From positions 1,560,501 through 1,624,500 of the forward strand of contig CP027224.1 of NCBI GenBank assembly GCA_002973635.1: a stretch of 64,000 bases of DNA, in the 5' to 3' direction. Under the pieces are notes generated by a model. It did not search any database. It had not been told where the DNA came from and saw nothing but the letters and a program-made list of their open reading frames with translations. Shown in pieces: positions 16,772 to 25,498 of this stretch. The position numbers and the translations under genes are program-made. Numbering within the stretch: the first letter of the stretch is position 1; the number at the start of each line of letters is the position of its first letter. The DNA comes from Lysinibacillus sp. B2A1 (GTDB taxonomy: Bacteria; Bacillota; Bacilli; Bacillales_A; Planococcaceae).

Positions 16772-17827
16772 ATGAATTCATCCATTACACAAAAAGAAAG
16801 AATAGTTTCCTTAGATATTATTCGAGGATTAGCACTGTTTGGTATTTTATTTATTAATGTGGCTGCCTATCAGGTAATCATTGAGGGAGGACCGATGCCT
16901 GACTATAGTGGAATAAATGGTCTAATCGATAGACTTATCGATATATTTATTGAGAAGAAATTCTTTTCGATTTTTTCCTTTCTATTTGGTGTAGGCTTTT
17001 ATATTTTTGCTTCTCGTGCAGAAGCTCGAGGTGACAAACCAAAATGGCGTTTCGCAAGACGTTTATTAGCCTTGCTTCTAATAGGTATTGTTCATATTTT
17101 TATTTTCTGGGGTTCGATTCTTGCCATTTATGCTGTAATAGGATTCTTCTTATTACCATTTTATAATGCAAAGGTCGCAACGATTGGTAAATGGCTATTT
17201 GCTATTATAACTATTCATGTACTTGGTATTATGGGACAAATATTTATGCCAAATAACGGGGCTCTCTCAACTGCATTTAGTGTAGTTGGAAATGATGCAA
17301 TAACTATTTATATTATGTTTTTAACTGGTTTTTTAGTAGCAAAAGCAGGTTGGATTAGTCATGTAAGTGATCATTTCAAACAAATAAAATGGATACAGTT
17401 TATAACATTACCATTCTTTATAGGTATCTCAATATGTATTTGGTTTGCATCTCAAGGTGATAATGAAAATCTACCATTACTAATTGGCTTAGGAGTCATT
17501 CCAACCACTTATTTTTATTTGGCTTGTCTATTTACTATTTTGGAGAATGAAAAAATCGCCAAATTCCTTCAACCCATTGGCAGAGTTGGTCAAATGGCGT
17601 TTACCAATTATTTAGCTCAAAGCTTTATTGCACTAGCGATTATATCTTTAATGGGACTAGAGGTTGTTTCACCCTCAGATATCGTGTTAATAGCTAGCCT
17701 AGTCTTTGTGATACAAATAATCTTTAGTGTTATTTGGTTTAAATTCTTTAAAATTGGTCCGTTTGAAAAGGTATGGCGCTTTATGACATATGGAAGAAAA
17801 AACACTACAAATAAAAAAATAAAATAA
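16772..17827 (+). CDS. DUF418 family membrane protein (YeiB/acyltransferase-like)
   Basis: A 351-residue protein with about nine membrane helices. The N-terminus ERIVSLDIIRGLALFGILFI is the conserved start of the DUF1624/DUF418 group. Later come RRLLALLLIGIVHIFIFWGS and VGQMAFTNYLAQSF, the DUF418 signature region. The family is related to membrane acyltransferases, but its reaction is not established. ATG 16772 follows AAGGAG; the longer in-frame extension back to 16640 crosses the hairpin and is rejected. Confidence 0.85.
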   Translation: MNSSITQKERIVSLDIIRGLALFGILFINVAAYQVIIEGGPMPDYSGINGLIDRLIDIFIEKKFFSIFSFLFGVGFYIFASRAEARGDKPKWRFARRLLALLLIGIVHIFIFWGSILAIYAVIGFFLLPFYNAKVATIGKWLFAIITIHVLGIMGQIFMPNNGALSTAFSVVGNDAITIYIMFLTGFLVAKAGWISHVSDHFKQIKWIQFITLPFFIGISICIWFASQGDNENLPLLIGLGVIPTTYFYLACLFTILENEKIAKFLQPIGRVGQMAFTNYLAQSFIALAIISLMGLEVVSPSDIVLIASLVFVIQIIFSVIWFKFFKIGPFEKVWRFMTYGRKNTTNKKIK

Positions 17828-17830
17828 GTG

Positions 17831-17875
17831 AAAAATCCCTAACAGCTAGTTTTTTGAGGCTGTTAGGGATTTTTA
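17831..17875 (+). terminator. Terminator after the DUF418 gene (bidirectional)
   Basis: AAAAATCCCTAACAGC (17831-17846) pairs with GCTGTTAGGGATTTTT (17859-17874), a 16-bp perfect stem. Confidence 0.92.
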
Positions 17876-17934
17876 TATTTAAGAGTTTCTTCTATTATAT
17901 ATGTGTTACTCTAATATGTTTTTATCTTTGTTAA

Positions 17935-19479
17935 TTAAAGCATTTCTGAAGTTGTTTTTGCTTGCATATGAAGCTGTAGGTAGTCTGGACCACCAGCTTT
18001 TGAGTCTGTACCTGACATGTTGAAGCCACCAAATGGTTGGTAGCCAACGATGGCACCTGTACAGCCACGGTTGAAGTAAAGGTTGCCAACATGGAATTCT
18101 TCACGTGCTTTTTCTAAGTTCATACGGTTTGTCGTAATTACGGCACCTGTTAAACCATATTCTGTATCGTTCGCAATTTCAATAGCGTGATCGAAATCTT
18201 TTGCTTTTGCGATCGCTACCACTGGTCCGAAGATTTCTTCTTTCATAATACGTGCAGAAGGCTCTACGTCAGCAAATACTGTTGGTTGTACGAAGTAACC
18301 TACTGAATCATCTGCTGTACCACCAGATACTAGACGACCTTCGCCTTTTCCGATTTCGATGTATTCCGTAATTTTGTTGAATGCTGCTTGGTCAATAACC
18401 GTTGCCATGAAGTTGCTGAAATCTGTAGGATCACCAACTGTTAAAGCGTTTGTTAGCTCTTCTACACGATTAACAACTTGGTCATACACATCTTCTACGA
18501 TGACAGCACGAGAACATGCTGAACATTTTTGACCAGAGAAACCAAATGCTGATTTCACGATGGATTGTGCAGCTAGCTCTAAATCTGCTTCTTTATCGAC
18601 AACGATTGTATCTTTACCGCCCATTTCAGCGATCACACGTTTAATCCAAATTTGACCATCGTTAAGGACAGATGCACGTTGGTTAATACGTAAACCAACA
18701 TCACGTGAACCTGTGAAGCTGATGAAGCGCGTTTTTGGATGATCTACTAAGTAGTCGCCCACTTCAGCACCAGAACCTGGTACAAAGTTCACCGCACCTG
18801 CTGGAAGACCAGCTTCTTCTAATACTTCAATAAATTTATACGCCACAACTGGTGTTGTTGAAGCTGGTTTTAATAATACTGTGTTCCCTGTTACTAAAGC
18901 GGCCACTGTTGTACCCGCCATAATCGCGAATGGGAAGTTCCAAGGTGAAATAACAATGCCGATCCCTAATGGAATGTAGTCATAACGGTTGTACTCACCT
19001 GGACGGCTTTCAACTGGCTGGCCGTTTTTAATACGCAACATTTGGCGACCATAATATTCTAGGAAGTCGATTGCTTCTGCTGTATCAGCATCTGCTTCAG
19101 CCCATGGTTTCCCAGCTTCTTTTGTTAAAAGTGCAGAGAATTCATGTTTACGACGACGAATAATCGCAGCTGCTTTGAAAAGCACATCTGCACGAATTGC
19201 TGGATCTACTTTTTTCCATGTTTTAAATGTTTCATCTGCTGCTTGCATCGCTTTTTCAGCTAAGTCCTTGCTCGCTTTTGACACGCGACCAATCACTTCT
19301 GTTTTCTTTGCAGGGTTATACGAAACGATTTTATCTTCTGTCGTAATACGTTCGCCACCAATAATAAGTGGATAGTCTTGACCTAAATAACTTTCAACTT
19401 TATTTAAAGCCTCTACGTAAGCGTTGTAGTTTGCCTCTTGTGAAAAATCTGTGAACGGTTCGTGTTTGTATGGAATCAT
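17935..19479 (-). CDS. rocA: 1-pyrroline-5-carboxylate dehydrogenase
   Basis: A 514-residue aldehyde dehydrogenase of the RocA/PutC type, starting [32 protein letters not shown] is the NAD-binding entry, [11 protein letters not shown] the glycine motif, [14 protein letters not shown] holds the general-base Glu, and [13 protein letters not shown] the catalytic Cys. It oxidises glutamate semialdehyde (from proline or arginine) to glutamate. The divergent regulator and the proline dehydrogenase at 21029 indicate a proline-utilisation locus. GGGAGG precedes the ATG. Confidence 0.95.
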   Translation of the reverse strand: MIPYKHEPFTDFSQEANYNAYVEALNKVESYLGQDYPLIIGGERITTEDKIVSYNPAKKTEVIGRVSKASKDLAEKAMQAADETFKTWKKVDPAIRADVLFKAAAIIRRRKHEFSALLTKEAGKPWAEADADTAEAIDFLEYYGRQMLRIKNGQPVESRPGEYNRYDYIPLGIGIVISPWNFPFAIMAGTTVAALVTGNTVLLKPASTTPVVAYKFIEVLEEAGLPAGAVNFVPGSGAEVGDYLVDHPKTRFISFTGSRDVGLRINQRASVLNDGQIWIKRVIAEMGGKDTIVVDKEADLELAAQSIVKSAFGFSGQKCSACSRAVIVEDVYDQVVNRVEELTNALTVGDPTDFSNFMATVIDQAAFNKITEYIEIGKGEGRLVSGGTADDSVGYFVQPTVFADVEPSARIMKEEIFGPVVAIAKAKDFDHAIEIANDTEYGLTGAVITTNRMNLEKAREEFHVGNLYFNRGCTGAIVGYQPFGGFNMSGTDSKAGGPDYLQLHMQAKTTSEML

Positions 19480-19501
19480 GTCATTTTCCTCCCATGGATA
19501 G

Positions 19502-19526
19502 AAGGTGCCAAATGATTATGCACCTT
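19502..19526. promoter_or_regulatory. Inverted repeat in the rocA-regulator divergent region
   Basis: AAGGTGC (19502-19508) and GCACCTT (19520-19526) form an interrupted palindrome 23 bases from the rocA start. It may be an operator for the divergent regulator or a leader hairpin. Confidence 0.45.
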
Positions 19527-19658
19527 TCGAGATTGTGATAACTATATAATGCAATATAATTTGGCATTAATCAACTCAAATATTAAAACTTTTTTAATTT
19601 TTGCATCTGTTTTTCTTATTGGTGTTAGAATAGGCTTAAGGGAATACAGGAGGACAAG

Positions 19659-20996
19659 ATGGATAATAATGTACTACAAAGTATTTATAAATACGTTATT
19701 GAAAAAGGTGATATGGGCGTTTGCGTTATCGATACGGAAGGCAAGCTGCTCATATACAATAAAAAGATGAGGGAACTAGAAGGCGTGAACGAAGATGAGT
19801 TCGAGGAGAGGCGAGCCTTAGAGATTATTGATTTCGAAATCGAAAAAAGTGATATTTATAAGGTTCTAAGCTCTGAAATGCCAGTGCTCAATGTGAAAAA
19901 AACGTATTGGAATAAAAAAAATCAAGAAGTGACCTACATAAGCAATATTTATCCGTTGCACTATGAGGGTATTTTAGTGGGAGCTGTTGAATTTGCCCGA
20001 GATATTACACAGCTTGAATACATGATGTACCAGCCATTACGAAGGTATGGCGCACCATTGACATTTGATATTATTACGGCTGTATCGGCAGTCATGAGGG
20101 ATGTCATAGAAAAAGCAAAGGTTGTTGCACTAAGCAGAATGCCTGTTGTGTTGATCGGAGAATCAGGTACTGGTATAGATATGGTGGCTGAAGGAATTCA
20201 TCATGATCTAAAGGTGCAAAATGATATGTTTATTGCTCTAATCTGCCGTCGAGATGAGAAAACAGTGCTAAAGCAATTTGAAAAATATATTGTTGAAAAG
20301 GAAAAAATTACTTTTTTTGCTGAGCGTATTGAATATTTATCGCTAGAAGCTCAAGAAAAGGTTGTTGAGCTTTTCAACAATCATCCAAATCATCAGCATG
20401 TTTTAATTGCTAGTGTAGGTAAAGATCCAATTGATTTAATTCAAAAGCATGAACTATCCAAAACACTTTATCGACTATTTTCAGGTATCACGATTTATGT
20501 GCCACCTTTACGAGAAAGAAAAGAAGATATAATGCCATTTATTGATGATTATTTCAAAAGGCATCGTGACAGCTTTGGCTCATCTATCCAAGGGCTTTCA
20601 GAAGAGGTGCGAGAGACCTTTCTAAAATATGACTGGCCAGGTAATTTAAAGGAATTAGAAGTGCTATTGGATGAAATCACCTCACTCATTACGAATGAAA
20701 CCATCGTTGAACCACATATGTTGCCTGTCCATTTTAAGTGGAAAATTCAAAGTGCATGTGAAGAAATTGAAAAAGAAGCTTCTACGAGTGATTTATTTGT
20801 TATTAAAAATCAGCAGGACATAAGACCACTAGACGTCTACATGAAAGAGGTAGAGGAATATTATATTTCGAAGGCGTTAGACTTTCATCAGGGTAATATT
20901 TCCAAAACGGCTGCTGCGTTAGGGATACGTCGACAAAGCTTACAATACCGTGTGAAAAACTATAAGCTCAATAAAAAAGGCGAAAACATTGATTAA
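19659..20996 (+). CDS. PAS/AAA+/Fis regulator with a degenerate sigma-54 activator domain
   Basis: A 445-residue RocR-like protein. Residues 1-120 are a PAS domain (MGVCVIDTEGKLLIYNKKM). The AAA+ region keeps the end of the fold (LYRLFSGITIYVPPLRERKE, YDWPGNLKELEVLL), but Walker A reads GESGTGID (167-174) with Ile where Lys is expected. The GAFTGA loop is absent, and Walker B reads FFAERI instead of FLDEI. The C-terminus has a Fis helix-turn-helix (NISKTAAALGIRRQSLQYRV). It should bind DNA but probably cannot drive sigma-54. Its place between rocA and putB suggests control of proline catabolism. Confidence 0.85.
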   Translation: MDNNVLQSIYKYVIEKGDMGVCVIDTEGKLLIYNKKMRELEGVNEDEFEERRALEIIDFEIEKSDIYKVLSSEMPVLNVKKTYWNKKNQEVTYISNIYPLHYEGILVGAVEFARDITQLEYMMYQPLRRYGAPLTFDIITAVSAVMRDVIEKAKVVALSRMPVVLIGESGTGIDMVAEGIHHDLKVQNDMFIALICRRDEKTVLKQFEKYIVEKEKITFFAERIEYLSLEAQEKVVELFNNHPNHQHVLIASVGKDPIDLIQKHELSKTLYRLFSGITIYVPPLRERKEDIMPFIDDYFKRHRDSFGSSIQGLSEEVRETFLKYDWPGNLKELEVLLDEITSLITNETIVEPHMLPVHFKWKIQSACEEIEKEASTSDLFVIKNQQDIRPLDVYMKEVEEYYISKALDFHQGNISKTAAALGIRRQSLQYRVKNYKLNKKGENID

Positions 20997-21014
20997 CGAT
21001 GTTTTCGCTTTTTT
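20980..21014. terminator. Terminator between regulator and proline dehydrogenase
   Basis: GCGAAAACAT (20980-20989) and ATGTTTTCGC (20999-21008) with TTTTTT after it; A run before it. The stem contains the regulator stop codon. Confidence 0.85.
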
Positions 21015-21028
21015 GATAGCTTGCTATG

Positions 21029-22003
21029 TTATTTTCTTTTTTTAGAAAGGCGACCGAGGGCAAATGCTGCTGCACCTATGCCGATAGCCAAGTTTGTATT
21101 TTTATTAAACACTTGTTTTGTAACAAGTGCTACATTTTGAGGGCGTTCTGCTAAACGGCGCATAAAGTATCCATACCAATCGTTACCAAATGGTAGATAT
21201 GTGCAGAAGTTGTAGCCTTCGCGTGCAAGGTCTAGTTGCATTTCTTTACGGAAGCCGTAGAGCATTTGGAATTCAAACTTGTCATTTGAAATATTATGTT
21301 GTTTAACAAATTGCTTCACATGGTTGATTACATTGTGGTCATGTGTAGCGATAGATGTAAATTTACCATGCAATAAATGATATTCAATTAGCTTCAGGTA
21401 GTTACGATCGATATCACCTTTTGATTGATATGCTACATTTTCTGGTTCTTTGTAGGCACCTTTTACAATGCGTAAACGGAAGTTTTTATATTTCTCAATA
21501 TTTTCCTCTGACTCAAAGAAGTAAGCTTGAATAACTGTACCAACGTTATCAAATTCTTTGTGTAACTCCTCAAGTAAGTCAAATGAACTGTGTAAACGCT
21601 CGTAGTTTTCCATATCGAAATTCACAAAAATATTATATTGATGTGCAAGTTCCACGATTTCTTTTAAGTTTTCGTAGCAAAATGCATAATCAATATCTAA
21701 ACCTAGCTGTGAAGGTTTAAGTGAAATATGTGCGTCCAGCTGTTCATCATGGATAGCTTGAACTACAGCTAAAATATTATTTTTCGCAGCCGTTGCCTCT
21801 GATTTTTCGTATACGAATTCACCAAGATTATCAACTGTACAAGAAATATTAGCTTTATTTAATTCTTTGATTGATTGCACAACTTCAGGAAGGCTTGTGC
21901 CAGCAACAACGCTCTGGGCTCCCATTTTTAGTCCATATTTTTGTGCAGCGCTATTTAATAATTTGTTTTCTGATAAGTAAATAAAAAAGTCACGTAATAC
22001 CAT
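21029..22003 (-). CDS. putB: Proline dehydrogenase
   Basis: A 324-residue FAD enzyme of the Gram-positive PutB/FadM type. SLKPSQLGLDIDYAFCYENL, VNFDMENYERLHSS, LRIVKGAYKEPENVAYQSK, IATHDHNVI and YLPFGNDWYGYFMRRLAERP are the characteristic TIM-barrel motifs, the last holding the two Arg residues that bind the substrate carboxylate. It oxidises proline to pyrroline-5-carboxylate, which RocA nearby converts to glutamate. A good AGGAGG-like site (GGAGGTTA) precedes the ATG. Confidence 0.94.
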   Translation of the reverse strand: MVLRDFFIYLSENKLLNSAAQKYGLKMGAQSVVAGTSLPEVVQSIKELNKANISCTVDNLGEFVYEKSEATAAKNNILAVVQAIHDEQLDAHISLKPSQLGLDIDYAFCYENLKEIVELAHQYNIFVNFDMENYERLHSSFDLLEELHKEFDNVGTVIQAYFFESEENIEKYKNFRLRIVKGAYKEPENVAYQSKGDIDRNYLKLIEYHLLHGKFTSIATHDHNVINHVKQFVKQHNISNDKFEFQMLYGFRKEMQLDLAREGYNFCTYLPFGNDWYGYFMRRLAERPQNVALVTKQVFNKNTNLAIGIGAAAFALGRLSKKRK

Positions 22004-22299
22004 AAAGTAACCTCCAAAGTTGAAAATTTTAAATTCTTGGCGATTATAACACTTTTTTTAAAAAGTAAAACTATTAGATTTTTAGTGAAAAATTATTTTA
22101 TTGGTAATGAGATGTTGTGATTACTGACTTTTTTTAGATACACAAAAGGAAAAAATATTTTTTTCTGAAAAAAAGGCTTTTCAAAAGGAATTTTTTCTTT
22201 TATTTTGGATTATAACTATGCATTTTTAGGGGGGCATTAGATGAGTAGGGGAGTTATAAATACTCTATATTATAGTGGGATATTATTTTACTGAAAAAT

Positions 22300-22333
22300 A
22301 ATCGATGAAACGACCTTAAATGTTTCATCGATT
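22300..22333. terminator. Terminator downstream of the YbaK-family gene
   Basis: AATCGATGAAAC (22300-22311) and GTTTCATCGATT (22322-22333) form a 12-bp stem with ATTTTT following on the minus strand. The rest of the gap 22004-22299 is AT-rich, low in complexity, and shows no gene I can support. Confidence 0.8.
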
Positions 22334-22347
22334 AGGGAAAAATTACA

Positions 22348-22821
22348 TTATTCATTCCAGCCTTTGCAAACATCTATCCATTCTTGATAAGGTGTGTAGG
22401 TTTCTAGTTCAGAAATCGTAAGCTCAATGGCAGAATTACTACTACCACATGCTGGGAATACTGTTGTAAAACGTTTAAGTGATTCATCTAAATAAATAGC
22501 GACACCATCATTCACACCAAAAGGACAAACACCTCCTACTTCATGTCCAATTTTTTCAAGGACCTCATCTTTTGCTAGCATTTTTGCCTTTGTTCCAAAG
22601 ATAGCTTTAAATTTAGCGTTGTCAATTTTTGCATCCCCTGCGGCAACGATTAATACCGCGCCATCGTTCACAAGAAACGATAAAGACTTGGCAATGCGTT
22701 CTGGCTCACAACCGAGTGCCTGTGCTGCTAATTCCACCGTAGCAGAGCTTTCGTCTAGCTCCAGTATTTTGTGTTCCACATTCCATTGTGCTAAATGCTT
22801 TTTTACCTTTTCAATTGCCAT
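22348..22821 (-). CDS. YbaK/EbsC-type aminoacyl-tRNA deacylase
   Basis: A 157-residue trans-editing protein. The YbaK/ProX fold motifs are visible: ELAAQALGCEPERIAKSLSF, LIVAAGDAKIDNAKF with its conserved Lys region, and GHEVGGVCPFGV followed by YLDESLKRF. Such proteins hydrolyse mischarged Cys- or Ala-tRNA(Pro). Which substrate applies cannot be read. GGAGGT precedes the ATG. It is a single gene, divergent from the PstS-like gene. Confidence 0.88.
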   Translation of the reverse strand: MAIEKVKKHLAQWNVEHKILELDESSATVELAAQALGCEPERIAKSLSFLVNDGAVLIVAAGDAKIDNAKFKAIFGTKAKMLAKDEVLEKIGHEVGGVCPFGVNDGVAIYLDESLKRFTTVFPACGSSNSAIELTISELETYTPYQEWIDVCKGWNE

Positions 22822-22950
22822 ATGTATTTACCTCCTTGGCATATTTAAGCTTTATTTTAACATAATTTTCAGAATAAATAGTTGTTTATCTATCGTAAAT
22901 AGCCTATTATAAATATATAGTGTAAAATTACACTTTTAGGAGGTGAGGAA

Positions 22951-24102
22951 ATGCTTTCGAAATTACTACAAACGCTTTTTGTCCTAATAGGATTGCTATT
23001 TTTTACGGGGATAGTTGGGTTATATGTATTGTTAATGGGCGGAATACATTTTAGAGGATTACTAGTTGTAGTTCCACTATGTTTATTTGTTCTATTTGTT
23101 TGTTTGATTTTTAATTGGTTGTCAACAAAGAAGCGCAAGGTTTGGCTAGCTGGAATAATGGGAATCTCACTATGCCTTGCCTTAGTTGAGCCTCTTCAAC
23201 ATTACTACAAAATGAGTATCCCAACAGTTGATGCTGAAATTGATGTATCAGCCTATCAACCATTTACGGAACATAACCTAGTTATTAAGCAAGATACAAG
23301 TACTTCATTACAGCTCGTTGAACCTTTGCCACGCTTAGATGGAGCAACGGCAATGTATCCACTGTATGCTGCCTTTGTAGAAGCGACATATCCAGAGAGT
23401 GATTATCCTTATTACGATAGTAGAGTAATGGTAAGCCGTACACCTGAAGCGTATCAAAATTTAATCTCCGGAGAGGTTGATCTAATTTTTGTAGCAGCAC
23501 CATCAGAATCCCAAAAGAGACAGGCTGAGCTGCAAGGTCTTACTTTTGATATGATTCCTATTGGACGAGAGGCGTTTGTCTTTTTTGTTAATCATAAGAA
23601 CGCTGTAGAAAACTTAACACTGGGACAAGTCCAGCAAATATACGCTGGCAAAATTACAAATTGGCAGGAAGTTGGCGGTAAAAATGATGCGATTCGTGCC
23701 TTTCAACGTCCGGCTGATAGCGGAAGTCAAACAGCACTAGAAAAAATTATGGGGGATATACCAATTATGGAAGCACCTGCTGAAAATGTTGCAACAGGCA
23801 TGGGGGGCATTATCCATGAGGTATCTCAATATCGTAATTATAAAAATGCTATTGGCTACACGTTTCGATTTTATTCTACGGAAATGGTCAATAACAAGGA
23901 TATTAAATTATTGTCCATTGATGGCGTTGCGCCTACAAAGGAAAATATTCGAAATGGTACATACCCACTTGTATCTGAATTTTATGCAATTACAGCAGGG
24001 ACCGATAATCCGAATGTAAAGAAATTTATAGACTGGATTGTATCAGAGGAGGGGCAAGCAATAGTCGAAAAAGTCGGCTATGTTCCAGTGGAAAATAACT
24101 AA
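22951..24102 (+). CDS. Membrane-anchored PstS-like phosphate-binding protein
   Basis: A 383-residue protein. Three hydrophobic helices (about 5-30, 32-57, 65-82) anchor a periplasmic-type binding domain. That domain starts with PRLDGATAMYPLYAAF, the PstS 'DGSTALYPL' motif, then has VDLIFVAAPS, LGQVQQIYAGKITNWQEVGG and FQRPADSGSQTALEKIMG, which are phosphate-binding signatures. The usual lipoprotein signal is replaced by the multi-helix region. No pstCAB genes are adjacent, so a sensory role is possible rather than transport. AGGAGGTGAGG precedes the ATG. Confidence 0.85.
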   Translation: MLSKLLQTLFVLIGLLFFTGIVGLYVLLMGGIHFRGLLVVVPLCLFVLFVCLIFNWLSTKKRKVWLAGIMGISLCLALVEPLQHYYKMSIPTVDAEIDVSAYQPFTEHNLVIKQDTSTSLQLVEPLPRLDGATAMYPLYAAFVEATYPESDYPYYDSRVMVSRTPEAYQNLISGEVDLIFVAAPSESQKRQAELQGLTFDMIPIGREAFVFFVNHKNAVENLTLGQVQQIYAGKITNWQEVGGKNDAIRAFQRPADSGSQTALEKIMGDIPIMEAPAENVATGMGGIIHEVSQYRNYKNAIGYTFRFYSTEMVNNKDIKLLSIDGVAPTKENIRNGTYPLVSEFYAITAGTDNPNVKKFIDWIVSEEGQAIVEKVGYVPVENN

Positions 24103-24130
24103 ATAGTTTGTTATACTAGTGGCATAATCA

Positions 24131-24229
24131 TATATGATAGTTTTCTAGGGTTCCGTAGCATTAGCTAGTCTGGTCCGAGAGAAAACCACAAATTGTTTTG
24201 TGACACGGAAGGATAAAAGCCTGGGAGAT
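24131..24229 (+). ncRNA. Guanidine-I riboswitch (ykkC RNA)
   Basis: The ykkC-type blocks are present in order: TCTAGGGTTCCG (from 24144), CTGGTCCGAGAGAAAAC (from 24169), ACACGGAAGGATAAAAGCC and TGGGAGA. SMR-type exporter genes lie downstream, as expected for this class. Binding of guanidinium should prevent the terminator that follows. Confidence 0.93.
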
Positions 24230-24262
24230 ACTGTTTACGACAGTGTTCTTCAGGCTTTTTTT
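24218..24262 (+). terminator. Expression-platform terminator of the guanidine riboswitch
   Basis: AGCCTG (24218-24223) and CAGGCT (24251-24256) enclose an inner CTGT/ACAG hairpin and are followed by TTTTTT. Confidence 0.85.
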
Positions 24263-24320
24263 GTTTGGCTAAAATAAGGTTATGCTTTTAATGCTGGTAT
24301 TTTGAAATGTGTGCTGAATC

Positions 24321-24690
24321 GAGCGATACTGAGAGAAAAATGCTCTGCTCGGGGAGAGGGTTGCTCAGGTGGATGGGAATACTGCTCGGCCTGGAGGAAA
24401 ATTCGCTCAGGTAGATGGGAAAAGTGCTCGGCCTGAGGGAAAATTCGCTCAGGTGGATGGGAAAACTGCTCGGTCTGGGGGGAAATTCGCTCAGGTGGAT
24501 GGGAAAACTGCTCGGCCTGGGGGGAAATTCGCTCAGGTGGATGGGAAAACTGCTCAGCCTGGGGGGAAATTCGCTCAGGTGGATGGGAAAACCGCTCGGC
24601 ATGGGGGAAAATTCGCTCAGGCGGATGGGAAAACCGCTCGACTTGGAGAGAAAATCGTCCCGCTCAGTCGAAGAGCATAGCGCTCCACCC
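24321..24690. repeat. 42-bp (2 x 21 bp) GC-rich minisatellite between riboswitch and SMR genes
   Basis: Seven units of exactly 42 bp start at 24363, 24405, 24447, 24489, 24531, 24573 and 24615. Each unit is two diverged 21-bp halves beginning GCTCAGGTGG and GCTCGGCCTG. Degenerate 21-bp halves extend it to about 24321 on the left, and decayed sequence reaches about 24690 on the right. Every half ends with a short A tract (GGGAAAACT or GGGAAATTC) at the same phase. Because 42 is a multiple of 3, several frames on both strands stay open, but none has a ribosome binding site. Confidence 0.95.
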
Positions 24691-24795
24691 AGAGAAAAAA
24701 CACACAGATGTAAATTTCATTCAACAAGAAATAAAGCTAAACAACCCTAGGATAGTCGTTGATCCGTGTCTAGCAATCAAATGGAGGAATTCACT

Positions 24796-25137
24796 ATGAA
24801 TAAACAATGGGCAAGTGTTATCATTGCCGCTTTTTTTGAAGTCGGTTGGGTCATAGGCTTAAAGCATGCGGGAAATAGTTTTGAATGGATAGGTACAGCT
24901 ATTGCTATTTTTGTTAGTTTTTATTTATTAATTAAAGCTGGGGAGTGTTTGCCTGTCGGAACAGTTTATGCAGTATTTGTAGGCTTAGGAACGGCAGGAA
25001 CGGTGTGTGCAGATAGCTTGCTATTTGGAGAGCCGTGGAAAATCGCTAAAATTTTATGTATTGTGGTGTTACTTGCAGGGGTTGTGGGCTTAAAGCTGGT
25101 GACTGGGGAGCCGAAAGATAAAGAGGTGAGTGAATAA
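24796..25137 (+). CDS. SMR-family guanidinium exporter subunit 1
   Basis: A 113-residue four-helix SMR protein with the key membrane Glu in VIIAAFFEVGWVIGLKHAG, followed by LPVGTVYAVFVGLGTAGTV. SMR proteins under guanidine riboswitches (Gdx/YkkC-YkkD) export guanidinium in exchange for protons. ATG 24796 follows GGAGGAA; an upstream in-frame ATG at 24781 is not used because the ribosome binding site lies after it. The stop overlaps the ATG of the second subunit, so the pair probably forms a heterodimer. Confidence 0.9.
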   Translation: MNKQWASVIIAAFFEVGWVIGLKHAGNSFEWIGTAIAIFVSFYLLIKAGECLPVGTVYAVFVGLGTAGTVCADSLLFGEPWKIAKILCIVVLLAGVVGLKLVTGEPKDKEVSE

Positions 25138-25451
25138 TGGCATGGATGGCATTAGTGATTGCAGGGCTCTGTGAGATGATGGGTGTTTATATGATTAGCA
25201 AATATAATGATACCAAGAGCATTAAAAATTTAGCACTATTGATTTTTGCATTTACTTTAAGCTTTGCTGGGCTAGCATATGCTATGGAAACTTTACCGAT
25301 GGGCACAGCCTACGCTATTTGGACAGGAATTGGAGCGGCGGGTGGAGCATTACTAGGTATGCTGTTCTTCAATGAATCAAAGGATTGGAGACGTATTATT
25401 TGTATTGCGTTGGTGCTAGGAGCAGCAATTTCCTTGAAATTACTATCGTAA
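25137..25451 (+). CDS. SMR-family guanidinium exporter subunit 2
   Basis: A 104-residue four-helix SMR protein with the essential Glu in VIAGLCEMMGVYMI and LPMGTAYAIWTGIGAAGGAL. Its ATG shares one base with the stop of the first subunit, and GAGGTGAG lies inside the upstream gene. Paired SMR genes of this kind usually insert in opposite orientation and form a heterodimer. The guanidine-I riboswitch upstream makes guanidinium the likely substrate. Confidence 0.9.
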   Translation: MAWMALVIAGLCEMMGVYMISKYNDTKSIKNLALLIFAFTLSFAGLAYAMETLPMGTAYAIWTGIGAAGGALLGMLFFNESKDWRRIICIALVLGAAISLKLLS

Positions 25452-25457
25452 AATAAG

Positions 25458-25491
25458 AAAAGCACTTCCTCATTATAGGGAAGTGCTTTTT
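25458..25491. terminator. Bidirectional terminator between SMR pair and opuAC
   Basis: AAAAGCACTTCC (25458-25469) and GGAAGTGCTTTT (25479-25490) form a 12-bp stem with A and T runs. Confidence 0.9.
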
Positions 25492-25498
25492 GAAAATA

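Noticed and set aside
19479..19500. Possible sigma-54 promoter for rocA (TTGGCAC on the minus strand near 19510)
   Set aside because: The -12 part reads ATCC rather than TTGC, and it would lie only about 15 bases from the start codon.
22241..22294. 17-codon frame with a G-rich site upstream in the putB-ybaK gap
   Set aside because: Too short and without any independent support.
24288..24680. Open frames of about 100 codons on both strands across the minisatellite
   Set aside because: They are open only because the repeat unit is 42 bp. They lack ribosome binding sites and give low-complexity 14-residue repeats in every frame.
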